Origin: Erythrobasidium yunnanense | Taxonomy: Eukaryota; Basidiomycota; Cystobasidiomycetes; Erythrobasidiales; Erythrobasidiaceae | NCBI GenBank assembly: GCA_001600175.1 | Contig: BCJC01000006.1 | Location: forward strand, 1,131,968-1,195,967 | Direction of reading: 5' to 3' | Length of the DNA: 64,000 nucleotides | Shown here: positions 39,057 through 48,986 of the stretch, piece after piece | Numbering within the stretch: the stretch's first letter is position 1 | How the letters are laid out: each line of letters starts with the position of its first letter | The notes under the pieces: generated by a model | Told to the model about the DNA's origin: nothing | What the model saw: only the letters and a program-made list of their open reading frames with translations | Database searches by the model: none | Position numbers and translations under genes: made by a program

Positions 39057-39206
39057 CCTATGGACGGGAACTGAGTGACTATGTTGTCGGTGGTTATATT
39101 TCATGTTGATGACACCAAAGGAAACAATTTCTCCTCCTGCTGAACTTAAGATGCAGGTTGCCTTGCTCTGCTCCTTTCCACATTTCCTATAAACTATTGC
39201 ACCGCC

Positions 39207-39643
39207 ATGACCTATGTCGTGGTCTGCCTTATCTTTGCAAAGACTGAGCATATTCAAGAGGTTCGCGACAAGCTTCTCGAGATAGCTAAGATTTGTAAGC
39301 CGAGAGGGCGGTCGCGGAGTACATGCAAGCCAGCATACTGACTGCTGCATATTGTCTTTGTTCCGGCTTCGTTCTGCCTGCTCGTGCAGACCGTTTGGCT
39401 CCCAACACGCTTGTCTGGTCTGTCCAGGAAGACCTCGAAAAGCCGGGTGATTTTTGCGTGGTCCAAAAGTATGCCTCTCAAGCGGTGGGTGCATTACATT
39501 CTCTGCATGGTACAGCTTCTGATGCTGTGATACGCCAGGCTGAGCGGGAGATACACCTGAATAGTCCAACGTACGCGGCTACGTCGGCCTATCTTGCAGA
39601 CATGGTCGCGCGGCCATGGGAGGTTCGCAATTGGGAGGAGTAA
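39207..39643 (+). CDS. Small ABM-fold (dimeric alpha/beta barrel) protein
   Basis: This is a predicted 113-residue protein. Exon 1 gives MTYVVVCLIFAKTEHIQEV then RDKLLEIAKI; exon 2 gives YRLAPNTLVWSVQEDLEKP, GDFCVVQKYASQAVGAL and ends VARPWEVRNWEE. The order beta strand, helix, a Pro-x-Thr-Leu-x-Trp strand, then a strand with a Tyr-Ala-Ser motif followed by a helix, fits the antibiotic-biosynthesis-monooxygenase (ABM) superfamily. Members range from small oxygenases to proteins with no known activity. The intron is 39295-39389 (95 bases, the longest small intron seen here). The exons of 88 and 254 bases join in frame. It ends only 31 bases from the convergent PIG-P stop. Confidence 0.65.
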
Positions 39644-39674
39644 GGAGGAAAGAAATGGTTGTTCCAGTAATCTG

Positions 39675-40101
39675 CTATGCCTCTTCCTCGTTGTTGTCGT
39701 TGAACATGGCCCTATTGATCAGGCCTGAAGGGAGGTTGCACAGGACGGCGTTCGCAGCTGGCGCAGGCGCACCGGCAGAGCTCTGCGTATCGCACAGGCA
39801 GCACAGCGCATCCAGCGAGGGAGTGTGATGAAGATTGAGCGAAAAGTAGGCGAGGTAGACTGCGACTACCGCGACAAGGATCCAAGCTGGAACGAGCAGC
39901 GCCCAGGATCTACGAGACAGTCAAAGCATTACTACTATGGCCTTCCGTATACATCAACCAAGCACACCTTGCTGGATGCCATTCGAGACCGGCTGCAATG
40001 AGCCAGCCTGACGGAGCTATAGCCCACGCCAGATAGACCAGCCAGGCGACCAGCGACGCAGCATACACTACAAAGCCGCCTTTCTCACTGCGAGCTGCCA
40101 T
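39675..40101 (-). CDS. GPI19: PIG-P/Gpi19 subunit of GPI-GlcNAc transferase
   Basis: This is an ER membrane subunit of the complex that transfers GlcNAc to phosphatidylinositol, the first step of GPI-anchor synthesis. It reads MAARSEKGGFVVYAASLVA then WLVYLAWAIAPSGWLIAAG, the first membrane hairpin. It continues with LEWHPARSWALLVPAWILVA, the conserved Tyr/His-Pro-x-Arg-x-Trp-Ala motif of PIG-P, and a second membrane segment VVAVYLAYFSLNL. The intron is 39910-39967; exons total 369 bases (122 residues). The frame is open upstream of this ATG, and a possible extra 5' exon (EVVYLEIDRVG, about 40170-40210) would join in frame, so the true N-terminus may be longer. Confidence 0.85.
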
Positions 40102-40268
40102 CTTCCCGACTGCTGCGGTCGAATCGCCGTAAAGGAGATGGTATGCGTTCCATACGCTGACTCTCGCGTGAACTCACTCACGTCCAACCCTGTCTATCTC
40201 AAGGTAAACGACTTCCTGTCGAATTGATTAGCGCAGACAGCTCGTCCGTTGGCGATACCGTTTCCTCC

Positions 40269-40507
40269 ATGTCAACTCCGCTCGATGCTTTCCTCGATCA
40301 GAGCCAACTGAATCCCCTCTATACTCATCTGCGACTTATGAGCCGGCTTCGACCCTCTGCAGTGCCCATAACTTAGCTAACTCTCCTTCTCCGCGCAGCC
40401 GTTTCTCCATCTTCTGCTTGGTGGAAGAACATCGTAGATATCGACTAGCCGTCGCTACGTGGTTCGCCAATCCTGCTCAAGACCCATATGCCTTCTTTCC
40501 CGCCTGA
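40269..40507 (+). CDS. Possible small two-exon gene of unknown function
   Basis: This is a weak candidate. An ATG at 40269 opens MSTPLDAFLDQSQLNPLYTH. A second block after an AG at 40397-40398 reads RFSIFCLVEEHRRYRLAVA then TWFANPAQDPYAFFPA and stops at 40505-40507. Both blocks look protein-like, but the obvious GT donor at 40361 does not join them in frame, so either a GC donor or another exon is needed. The opposite strand holds the possible 5' exon of PIG-P. No family was recognised. Confidence 0.3.
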
Positions 40508-41019
40508 TGCAATACGAAAATAAGCTGACATCCGTCTCGGGCTTGATGGGTTACGCTTCCTAGCCTTTCCACAACAATCTCGCTGCTCTCGAGTCTTTCA
40601 TCAGTCGGCACTTTTGTGACAGATGCCCATATGTTCTAAGACCTTGGAAATTCTTGCAGCCATCCGGATAATGCTCTACCGCGAGCTACCCTTTCTGGAC
40701 AAGTAGAGCCAATGGAATTGAGCTACGGTCTTCGAGCGGACGCAGCAGTCTACCCAAAGATATTGACAGCCTATGCCGCAGTGTAAGAAATACCCTGTTA
40801 AGGTAGGCATCGACTACAAAGTATCCGTCAATGCCAAGCGTATGGTCAATGTTATGTAGCAAGATAGAAGCAGTTATTGCTGTAGCCAGTGCATATACCC
40901 ACTATCCTCCTACATTTACAAACAGTATTACACCGCACAAACACTTGCATAACTTGTGGGATTGGAAAGTACTGTACGGCTTGTCCTCCCGCCCAACTGC
41001 GGCCAGCTCATCGTCCACC
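40508..41019. other. Intergenic, nothing recognised
   Basis: About 510 bases lie upstream of the carrier gene. No domain, tRNA or repeat was seen. It presumably holds the promoter of the gene at 41020. Confidence 0.5.
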
Positions 41020-43198
41020 ATGGCCATCATCTTTGAGACGTACAAGGCTGAATCGGCAGACATTGGACAACTGCTGCGAGTTGTGATAGAAGCTATAGTC
41101 GAGGTCCTTATCATTTGCTTGACGGGCTACATCATGGGGAGAAGAGGTGTCATCGACTCGCGCATAAAGAGATCATTGAATAAGGTGGGACATTATTGAT
41201 AGAGAGGACATAGCATACGCCTGCTGAATCCAGCTATCTTACCAGCTCAACCAGAACATCTTCACTCCAGCGCACGTGGTGGTCCTCCTGCAGCATTGAC
41301 CGATACATCAACGCTGACACGCTGACGTTCTTCGCAGCCTGCTCTTTGGCAAGGTCGCATTCACCCTAAACCCAGCAAAACTCGCAGAACTATGGATTGT
41401 CCCAGTCGGTTTTGTCATCGTATCCCTCATCTCAGCCCTCATCGCTCTTGTCATGGGATACATGTTCAGACTCTCAAAGTCACAGAGAGCATTCGCAATC
41501 GCCTGTGCAACCTTCATGAATAGCAATTCCCTCCCTATCGCACTCATGCAGTCGCTCACCGTGACGGTGGAAGGCTTGCGATGGGGACAGCATGATACAA
41601 AGGATGCAATGCTCGGTCGGGCACTCTCCTACTTGGTGCTGTTCAGCACGCTCGGCATCATATTACGCTGGTCTTATGGAATCAAGCTCCTATCGACTGC
41701 GGACGAGGAGGGCGGGAAAGAGGAGGAAGAGGCAAGCATAGAAGCAGCACCCGATAGGCGTGCTTCGTCTGGTGTTATTAGAGAAGACGAGCAAGGAGAC
41801 AGCGCTCGTGCGCCGCTGATGCCGATACAAGAGGGTGAAACTACAGGCTACGAGAACGGTGATGTCAACTCTACTGCACCTACTCCGCGAAGATCTCGCT
41901 TCCTTGATGGTCCAGTCACAATCAACCGGCCTCCGGATCTTCGAGACGTGCCTCGACGGGGTATGCCAGTCCGGCGTTGGACTGCGCTTGGCAGTCGAGA
42001 GGATGCAGAGCATGCAGATTACTTCCATCGCTCCTATATGCCTCCTGCTCAACGTGATTTTAAGCGAGAGATAGCCAACTATCGCTCTTTCCCGAATACA
42101 CCAGCCAGAACCCCAGCTGCAAGCACATACACCTCAAGCGAAGCTGGTTCAACGAGTGATGAAGATGAGGAAACGCTAGCAGCAGACGCAGCGAGCGATG
42201 GCGAAGACGCTTATGCGGGTACCGGTCGAAGAGAGCGTACCCTTCCAAGCAAGAACAGGACACAGGCGTGGTTCAGAAGGAACAGAAGAAAGTGCTGGTC
42301 CGGATACAAGGCATGGATACACCGGCCAGTGTCCCGCTTCATTCGAGGCTTTCAAGCTTTCATGACGGCACCTCTGTGAGTGTCAGATCCAAAGCTTGAA
42401 TACGGTCATTGACGCTTCTTTCACAGGTACGCTGCGCTCCTGTCTCTTATCGTCGCATGTATCAGGCCAGTCCAGCTGTTCCTGGATCAGTTGCTACCGG
42501 TCCGCAAGTAAGTTGAGATGTCGAGGTCGCAGCTTCGACAGCAGCCAAATACTGATGCGCTACGCGACCGTTGCAGTGCCATCAAGTCAGCTGGCAACTG
42601 TTCCGTACCCATCACCCTGCTCGTTTTGGGATCGTACTTTTGCGAAGAAATGCCGCAGAATGCTACAAAGTCTGCTCTTAGAAAGCGGGCATCGACGACC
42701 TCCTCTTTACGCCAGAAGTTTTCTGCGCTTTTCTCACTTCCGCAAGAAAAGCAAAAGGACCCACGCGCTAAGCCTGGGGAGAGTCGGACAGTCTTCGTCA
42801 GCGTCGTGTCGAGAATGATTGTTGCGCCCCTAGGTGAGCTGCAAAAACGTCTAACTAGCTAGATGGGCGCAAAGCTGATGTCCCGCCAGTCATGATACCG
42901 CTGTTTGCTTGGTGGGCCGTAAAGACGACGAATCAAGCGGACGATCCGGTTTTCGCTGTCACTGCTGTCCTCGTCATCGGCTCTGCACCTGCTATCACAT
43001 TAGCACAAATGACGACTGCAGCGGGAAACTCTTTCGAACGCTTAATGTGAGCACTTCCGGATCTCTAAATTGCATACATTGACTGATGTTCATTTCTAAA
43101 GATCTAAGACACTCTTTGCATCCTACGTGATCATGACGTTCCCTACTACAATCGTACTCGTACTTATCGGTCTACAAATAGCTAAGGCGCAGATGTAG
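41020..43198 (+). CDS. Auxin-efflux-carrier (AEC/PIN-like) family transporter
   Basis: This is a multi-pass transporter of the AEC family, related to yeast Ecm3 and plant PIN/PILS proteins; fungal members probably sit in the ER membrane. It starts MAIIFETYKAESADIGQLL at 41020. The N-terminal bundle includes IIEVLIICLTGYIMG-like and LNQNIFTPALLFGKVAF motifs and the conserved FMNSNSLPIALMQSL. A long acidic hydrophilic loop follows (about 41690-42370), then the C-terminal bundle (AWWAVKTTNQADDPVF, GSAPAITLAQMT). Introns are 41185-41245, 41272-41337, 42376-42426, 42508-42576, 42834-42889 and 43047-43101. The second starts with GCACGT: GC is needed to read TPALLFGKV. Exons total 1,821 bases (606 residues). 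Confidence 0.85.
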
Positions 43199-43255
43199 CC
43201 TAGCATACACTGCTCCTTATACTGACGTGATACCTGATACCATCCTCAAGCTAGT

Positions 43256-44423
43256 TTAGATCGAAGGTACTTTCTGTTGTACTGCATACATGAGTCCAAT
43301 CAGCTTCGACAATCTTTTGGTGAATCGATTGCCGGGACTTACGTTCTCTCCTGCTCTGATTAGGTCCTCCCACTCCATGCCAGCGTAGTCTGAAATGTAT
43401 TCCGAATAGGCATACATAACCCAGTTGACAGCATGCTTACTAGCATCTTGAAGGTCCATAATCTCATTGATATTGAATCTGCCATACCTGTACAGAGTCC
43501 AGTTAGTGACTGATTGACAATCTAGGGATGAATATACTCGGGCTCACTCCTTAATGTGGTCAAGCGTAGCTTTCGAAAGGGCGACGAGGGAGCGAGTCTT
43601 TCCGCTTCGATCATCATACAATCTTGCGACGAAGGCGTTCAGGCTGATGTCGGTATAGCCGGCTTGGGTGACGGTTTCGCCTAGACAAATCGCGTCAATA
43701 AGTCCTCCATGTAGCCTTCTCGAAGCGACTCACGAAGTTCATCAAAGATCTCTTTCTTTGCAGCACTGGTACTGCCATCCTTCTTTGTTCCTACATAAAG
43801 TGCTTGCTTGAGTATGGTTTCCGCATCCTTCTTGCGGTCTTCGAGCCTCTTCTCAATTTCGTCAAACTTCTCGTCGATCAAGAGAGCGAGGTCTGTATCG
43901 CTGTGAGATAGCTTCTTAAGATCCTTCTTGTCTTCTTTTCGCTTGGCTTGTGCTTCTCTCTCGTGTTTCCTCTGAGCAGCGAGGTCGTCTGCATCCTCGA
44001 CTTTGGGATGCTTGCTGTGTATAACACCACGCTTCAGCATAAGCAAAACTCCATATTGTTTCATCATCTCACCGCTTCCCGTGACCGGTAACGCCTTCCG
44101 GTCTACAGAACTTGTCCCCGCACTGCTCGCATACGTAGGGACGCTCGTCGTAGGGTAGATGTGTGCTAGGAGGGTTGTAGAGCGTAAGAACATGTTGAGG
44201 AGTCGATGAAGCAGTAAACTCACTATCCATGATGGTCATGGTCATACTTGGTTACGTTGACCTTTCCACACTCTACGCCAGATGGCATAACGTAGACACA
44301 CGTAAACTTCATCCTTGATGTGCTGTTGCTGCTTGTGTGGTAGGAAGTGAAAGGATTGCTGCCTTTTTTCAAGCTGCTGTTTAGTTGGTAGGAAGAGAAG
44401 GGTAAGCTGGGAGAGGGGGGCAT
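43256..44423 (-). CDS. C2H2 zinc-finger protein of unknown function
   Basis: Five exons encode 275 residues from the ATG at 44312, or 312 if the in-frame ATG at 44423 is used (MPPSPSLPFSSYQLNS). The second exon gives RPYVCEQCGDKFCRPEGV then TGHGKRKHPK, a clear C-x2-C-x12-H-x4-H finger. A degenerate finger-like stretch precedes it (FTCVYVMPSGVECGKV, YDHDHHGYTH). A long charged coiled coil follows (AAQRKHEREAQAKRKEDKK) and then a C-terminal domain of unknown type (RETVTQAGYTDISLNAF, MEWEDLIRAGENVSPGNRF). Introns are 44166-44223, 44015-44072, 43681-43733 and 43488-43547. The carrier gene converges on it with 57 bases between stops. DNA or RNA binding is possible but unproven. Confidence 0.75.
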
Positions 44424-44548
44424 TAATGAGGTTAATGTTTGATTTCAGATTGGCTTTACTTTGATATAATCAGGGTCGTAAAGCATCAGTGCATCATATA
44501 CATCCATTTCAACACGAAAACAACGCTCTACACATCCATTCCTTCATT
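44424..44548. promoter_or_regulatory. Divergent promoter (zinc finger / unknown gene)
   Basis: This 125-base gap between divergent starts lengthens to 236 bases if the zinc-finger gene begins at 44312. On the minus strand a GATTATATCAAAG element lies about 40 bases upstream of the longer start and could serve as a TATA-like signal. Confidence 0.35.
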
Positions 44549-46250
44549 ATGCAGGCCGTCACGCTTTCCGACGCATCTGTCGTAGAACTCACCAAGCGCT
44601 TTACCTATCTCACTGGGTTTCATCCTGCGTCAAACCTAGAAGCATCAGATATACTACAATGCTGGCTCTGCTGGGAAGATTGGTTCGAGAAGCTCGACCT
44701 GAGTGACCTCGCGGACGCGCGTAGAATCACAGCTTGGATGAAAGCTGTAATGTTAGACCATGGAAGAGGCTTCGAGTGAGTAGGAAGAGTATATATACTT
44801 ATTGATAGCATTGCTGACGCGAAGTACAAGACCTTTCAACGGCATACTCACTCAGACCAGCGAAAGTGCGTGCTGGTTCCCGCCAGTGCTCTCAAAGTCG
44901 GTCAAGTATGGAGAAGACTTCATAACTCTCTTCATGCAACTCATCAAGTCTGAGTTTGATGGTGAAGAAATTTTTGAGGAGTTTCTAAGGTGGGCTGTCA
45001 GACTTCGGATGTCATCCTTAATTGCTGACAGCGGAGTTTGAGCAGAGTAACCAAAGTTTGGGAAGCTGGCAACGGCTCTTTCGTTCCCAACGAACATCAT
45101 GCCCGTATCGAAGCTTGCTTGGGTGGTTCGGATTCTCGCGGATCTTCTGCCGCTGGAGTTTACGCCCACGTTCCGCCAGAGGTGAGGTTGATAGATAGAG
45201 GCCAGAAACGTATTTTGAGCATTTGCTGATCCTCTTTCTTCGCTTTCATTGCCAGATTGGTAGCGAAATAACCCTTGGAGACATCTCCACCCCATATCTC
45301 GGCAGCCTGGACGGAATTGCCGCCAAAAATTTGGGAAGAATTCAAGTAAACATCGGACAGACTGTTCTCTTTCGAAAACGAGAGCTATGGTACAATCTCA
45401 AAGGGACAAACGAGCTTCATCAGGCGGCACGACAGATTACTCTTTCTTCCGGCGATACGCGCGATACGATTTCAGCATGGTCGCGTAAAGTACTACTCAA
45501 TATACCTCTGAAGACCGGAAAAAACAAGAAGATCACCTCCCTCTTCCTCAGAGTGGGAGAAACCATTCTGAATGTCGGCTATGGAGCTACTCGTATCGAA
45601 GTCAGGCCATGGGGCTTACAGACTACAGCCATCGATCACAATACTCGCGAATATAAGATAGATGATGAAGGCATTTGTGATCTACTACAATGGTATGGCG
45701 AAGAGATTGTTCCACATCATCCGTGGGGGGAGGTCTTCAAAGACTTCAAGAATACCGACAATCCGATTTGGAAGCTCATTATGGCCGAGGTCTCGAAGCT
45801 GCAGCGTCGATTTCACGAAGAGAAATGGGAAGGTGTCGATGCCGATTTGGTGCCTCACGTATCTCCTCTTCTGAGCCGTCGACAAATCAACGTGTTTCTT
45901 CGTCAGGAAGAGAGAGTACAAGATCCCGAGACCGTCCCGCTCATACCAAAGGAACATTGGGGTCAAGGCGCTGTCCCAGATGGTTGGGTCAAGATATACG
46001 AGCACCGAGGAGTCATGGAAGAAGGCGCTGTGGAGACCGAGGTATGCACAAGAAGAAGAATCAAGGTGTCGATGAGAAGATGAAGGTCAAGCGAAAGAGA
46101 ATGTGGGCGAATGAGAAGGAGAGGAATGCCAAAAGCAGCGAGGACGAGAAGAAGTCGGAGAATGAGGAGAAGTCGGAGGATGACAAGAGCTCGGGCAGCG
46201 AGAAGAAGAAGCGTAAGGAGTCTCACAGAAGGAACAGATTCGCAAACTAG
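44549..46250 (+). CDS. Unknown protein with optional Lys/Glu-rich tail
   Basis: No family was recognised. The start is MQAVTLSDASVVELTKRFT at 44549. Introns are 44776-44824, 44990-45042 and 45182-45255. The body contains IGSEITLGDISTPYLGSLD, WYNLKGTNELHQAARQ, TTAIDHNTREYKIDDEGI and QLQ-free acidic/aromatic blocks up to PDGWVKIYEHRGVMEEG. Left unspliced, the last exon stops at 46083 (VSMRR). Removing a 44-base intron, 46042-46085, continues in frame through RKRMWANEKERNAKSSEDE and a repetitive Lys/Glu/Ser tail to 46250, giving 493 residues. The charged tail looks nuclear. Which end is used is undecided. Confidence 0.6.
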
Positions 46251-46738
46251 CAGTGAGTAGCATTGATTAGCATACAGTTGTACCAGATGAATTTCGTGTA
46301 TCATGCCGTGCAATCGTGGGGAGGGGGCTATGGCCATACCCCCTCTGGCTCAGAGTTAAAGCCAGAAAGGAAAGAGAAGCTCATAATTGCCAACGGAGGG
46401 TACCCTCCTTTCTGTGTCCGACATGTAGAGGGTGGGCGACTAGCGAACTGGGGGATCTAATTGGATCCCCCTTCTTCAGAGTGCTTTCACCTTCTTCTAT
46501 CCACTGTCCCCTTGGCTGCCGCGGGCTCGTCACTAACCCACGAGATTCCGCTCGTCACTGGCCCGCGAGACTCAGTCCTCAACTCACCTAGGTGACTCAG
46601 TCCCACATAGCTACCTCGTTTTCTCTTCAAATTGCTGCTGCAGGCTCAAAAACTTGAAAACCTTGTCTCAGTTTCAGTCAATCGGCTGCGGCAGCTCCTC
46701 ATCAGCGATGCGAGATTCAGCTCCTCATACGACCTACC
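46251..46738. repeat. Palindrome-rich intergenic cluster
   Basis: This is a 3'-side gap between two convergent genes. It holds, in order: a hairpin with 12 paired positions and one bulged base at 46321-46345 (arms GAGGGGG and CCCCCTC, centre ATGGCCAT); a perfect 14-base palindrome GGAGGGTACCCTCC at 46395-46408, flanked by CAGAAAGGA and TCCTTTCTG; an 8-base stem GGGGGATC/GATCCCCC at 46450-46471; an imperfect direct repeat starting GCTCGTCACT; and the 12-base palindrome TCACCTAGGTGA at 46584-46595, framed by two GACTCAGTCC copies. No coding sequence was recognised. Confidence 0.75.
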
Positions 46739-48845
46739 TCAAACTTTAGCCATCTTCTTGTCGTGCCCACGCCGTCTCTGGTCGCCTTGATGCCCTCTGT
46801 TCCCTTTACTGGCACCACGACCGCCTCCTCTTCCACGACCTCCTCTTGTGCTTTGACTGCTCTGACCTTGCCCGGCTTCTCTGCTGCCGTCAGCTTGCGG
46901 AGCTGCCGAGCCGGATTCGGCGTCTGCCTTTGCAGCAGGGGGATCTGTTCTGGCCTTCCGCTGCTGACCTGGCTTACTTGGTCTCACTTCCATGCCCTTC
47001 TCGTTGCCTCGAAACTCGGTCGCTGCTGCCAAGATTTTGTCCTTTCTGGGATTGCGCTCCAGCATTCTTGCCCAGCCCTCTATCTGTTCGTCAGAAAGTC
47101 CGGGATTGCCCAACTTCTTAAGATTGGCTCTGGCCGGTGTACGTCTGGCAGATGTTGCAAAGACGGAAGAGTCCTTGATGTAGCTGCTCAACAGCAGGTT
47201 CTCCACATCCGCCGGTAAATGTCCTGCCGTTGTACTGCGCGATGTCTGAGCCGCCGCTGCTTGCATACGGTCTTCCTCTTCTTCTGCGTCGCTTTCCTCG
47301 TCAATATCATCCTTGACGCGGACTGCGCCTTGGCGATCGATATCGGAGAAGCCATCCTCCAAATCTTCTATGTCTCGCCACGGCCTCTGACGCGGCTTAG
47401 TCGCTGCAGCGGAGCCCGCGAAGCGAGCTAGCTCTTCCGCTTCAGCTTCTTCGTCTTCCAATTCCTCCAGATGCTGATTTTGTGCCGCTTGTAAAATAGC
47501 CTCCTTGAGTGACGTTGGCAGGAAAGGATCATTCATGATCTCCGTTTCTTTCGCACCGAGGTTCGTCTTCGAGAGATCTATTTGGTCTGAGAAGATGTTC
47601 GCCCTTCGTGCTGCGAACGTGGACGGTGCAGGAGCGCCGGCAGGATCCTGTTCTTGGGGTACTTGAGCCTGATTGTCGTCTCCGGTGTTACCTTCCAATA
47701 CCATCTGTATGACACGCTCCACCTTGCTTGCTTCATCTAGCCCAGCGACCTGAGATGCTTTCAGCAGACGAGATATCAACTCCGGAGCAGTGTCCGGGAG
47801 GATGGCCTGGACCTGGTCAACGAGTATCAATTCCTGTGAAACAGAGAAGCATGACTGAGCAAGAGTGCTGGATTTTAGACTGAGATCGATGCCTTACCCC
47901 TGATTTTCCCGTCAATGCCTCAGTCTCAGGGGCTACTGCTTTGCCTTTTCCTTTTCGAGGTTTGCTGCTGAAGATGTTCACAATGTCCTTGCCATCAACA
48001 ACATCATCCTCCTCGTCTACTAGGCTGCCCAGTATCTTGCCTACATAGGCTGCTTCAGGCGCATTTGCATCTAGCTTGTCGGATAACTGGAATTGGGCTT
48101 GGGCATCCGCCAGCAAGGTTTGATTAAAGAGGGATGTAGGTGGGAGATCTGATAGTGCATCGGGTAGATCAGGTGCATTCCCTTCTGCTTCCAGCAAGTC
48201 TAGCCAGGTTTGCATGGGTAGCGATGTCGCATACTTTTCCAGCAGCGATACGTATATGTGCTTTATGCGTATGTGATATCTTATATCTGGGATTGTGACG
48301 ATATCTTGGTAGGCTTTGGAGCCCATGCTTCGTGAGACTAAAGCTGGTAGGGCTGTATCGTACGTGCTCTGCAAGGCTGTCCAGAAGCCGGATAATTCGT
48401 TGAGATCCAGATCACCTATGCTGCACAAAGCCTGCATGTATACGGCAAGTCTGTACATATCGCTTATGCTTGCTAGCTGTGCATTACGCAAGGCTCCGAT
48501 GTAGCCGGCGACGATGCTCCTCTGCAATACAGGCAGCGCGTTTTTGATAAGGTTAGATGCGAGAGTATGTAGGGAGGAGCCGGGATAGGTGTTTGCGACT
48601 AAGGCTATGTCATGCAGGAGCTGAAGGGAGAGGGTAGAGAGATTGAGCTGGGAGACGACTGCGATACAGGCGGCATCTGTTCGTCTAAGGGCTTCGCTAT
48701 CTTCATCATCATCTTCTGCGATTATGCTCGCTGCACGGTAGGCCATCCATTGCGAGATGACGGCAACGAGGTTGGCAGAGCAGGCAGATCTTGCGGGAGC
48801 ATCCAACGCCATCGCGCGCAGAAGCATCATATGAGTACGCTCCAT
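46739..48845 (-). CDS. CUE3: Cue3/ASCC2-like CUE-domain protein (RQT/ASCC complex)
   Basis: This is a ubiquitin-binding subunit of the RQT complex (ASCC in animals) that splits stalled, collided ribosomes. Two exons (47898-48845 and 46739-47833, intron 47834-47897) encode 680 residues. The N-terminal half is helical (LVAVISQWMAYRAASII, LPMQTWLDLLEAEG). The CUE domain begins right after the intron: LILVDQVQAILPDTAPEL and LLKASQVAGLDEASKVERV. The conserved later block DPFLPTSLKEAILQAAQNQ precedes an acidic stretch and a C-terminal Arg/Gly-rich tail ending GHDKKMAKV. The N-terminus is shorter than in human ASCC2; the frame is open upstream of the ATG. It is divergent from TUP1 by 141 bases. Confidence 0.78.
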
Positions 48846-48986
48846 CGTGGAAAGTCTTAAGAAGTAGTCCGCAAAGAAAAGGGCCTAGCCGTTTTCGACT
48901 GAAATCTTGCCCTGCCCTTCTGGCGACCCGGCGAGGCGACAATGTCGTATTTGCACAAACCGCTGCAAGCAAGTAGCAGCAACAGT
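48846..48986. promoter_or_regulatory. 141-base bidirectional promoter (CUE3 / TUP1)
   Basis: This short gap lies between two divergent start codons. No strong TATA box was seen. The Cue3 frame is open upstream of its ATG through part of this gap, so the true gap may be smaller. Confidence 0.35.

Noticed and set aside
46450-46471. Hairpin that looks like a bacterial rho-independent terminator
   Set aside because: The genome is eukaryotic and no T-run follows. It is better treated as part of the palindrome cluster.
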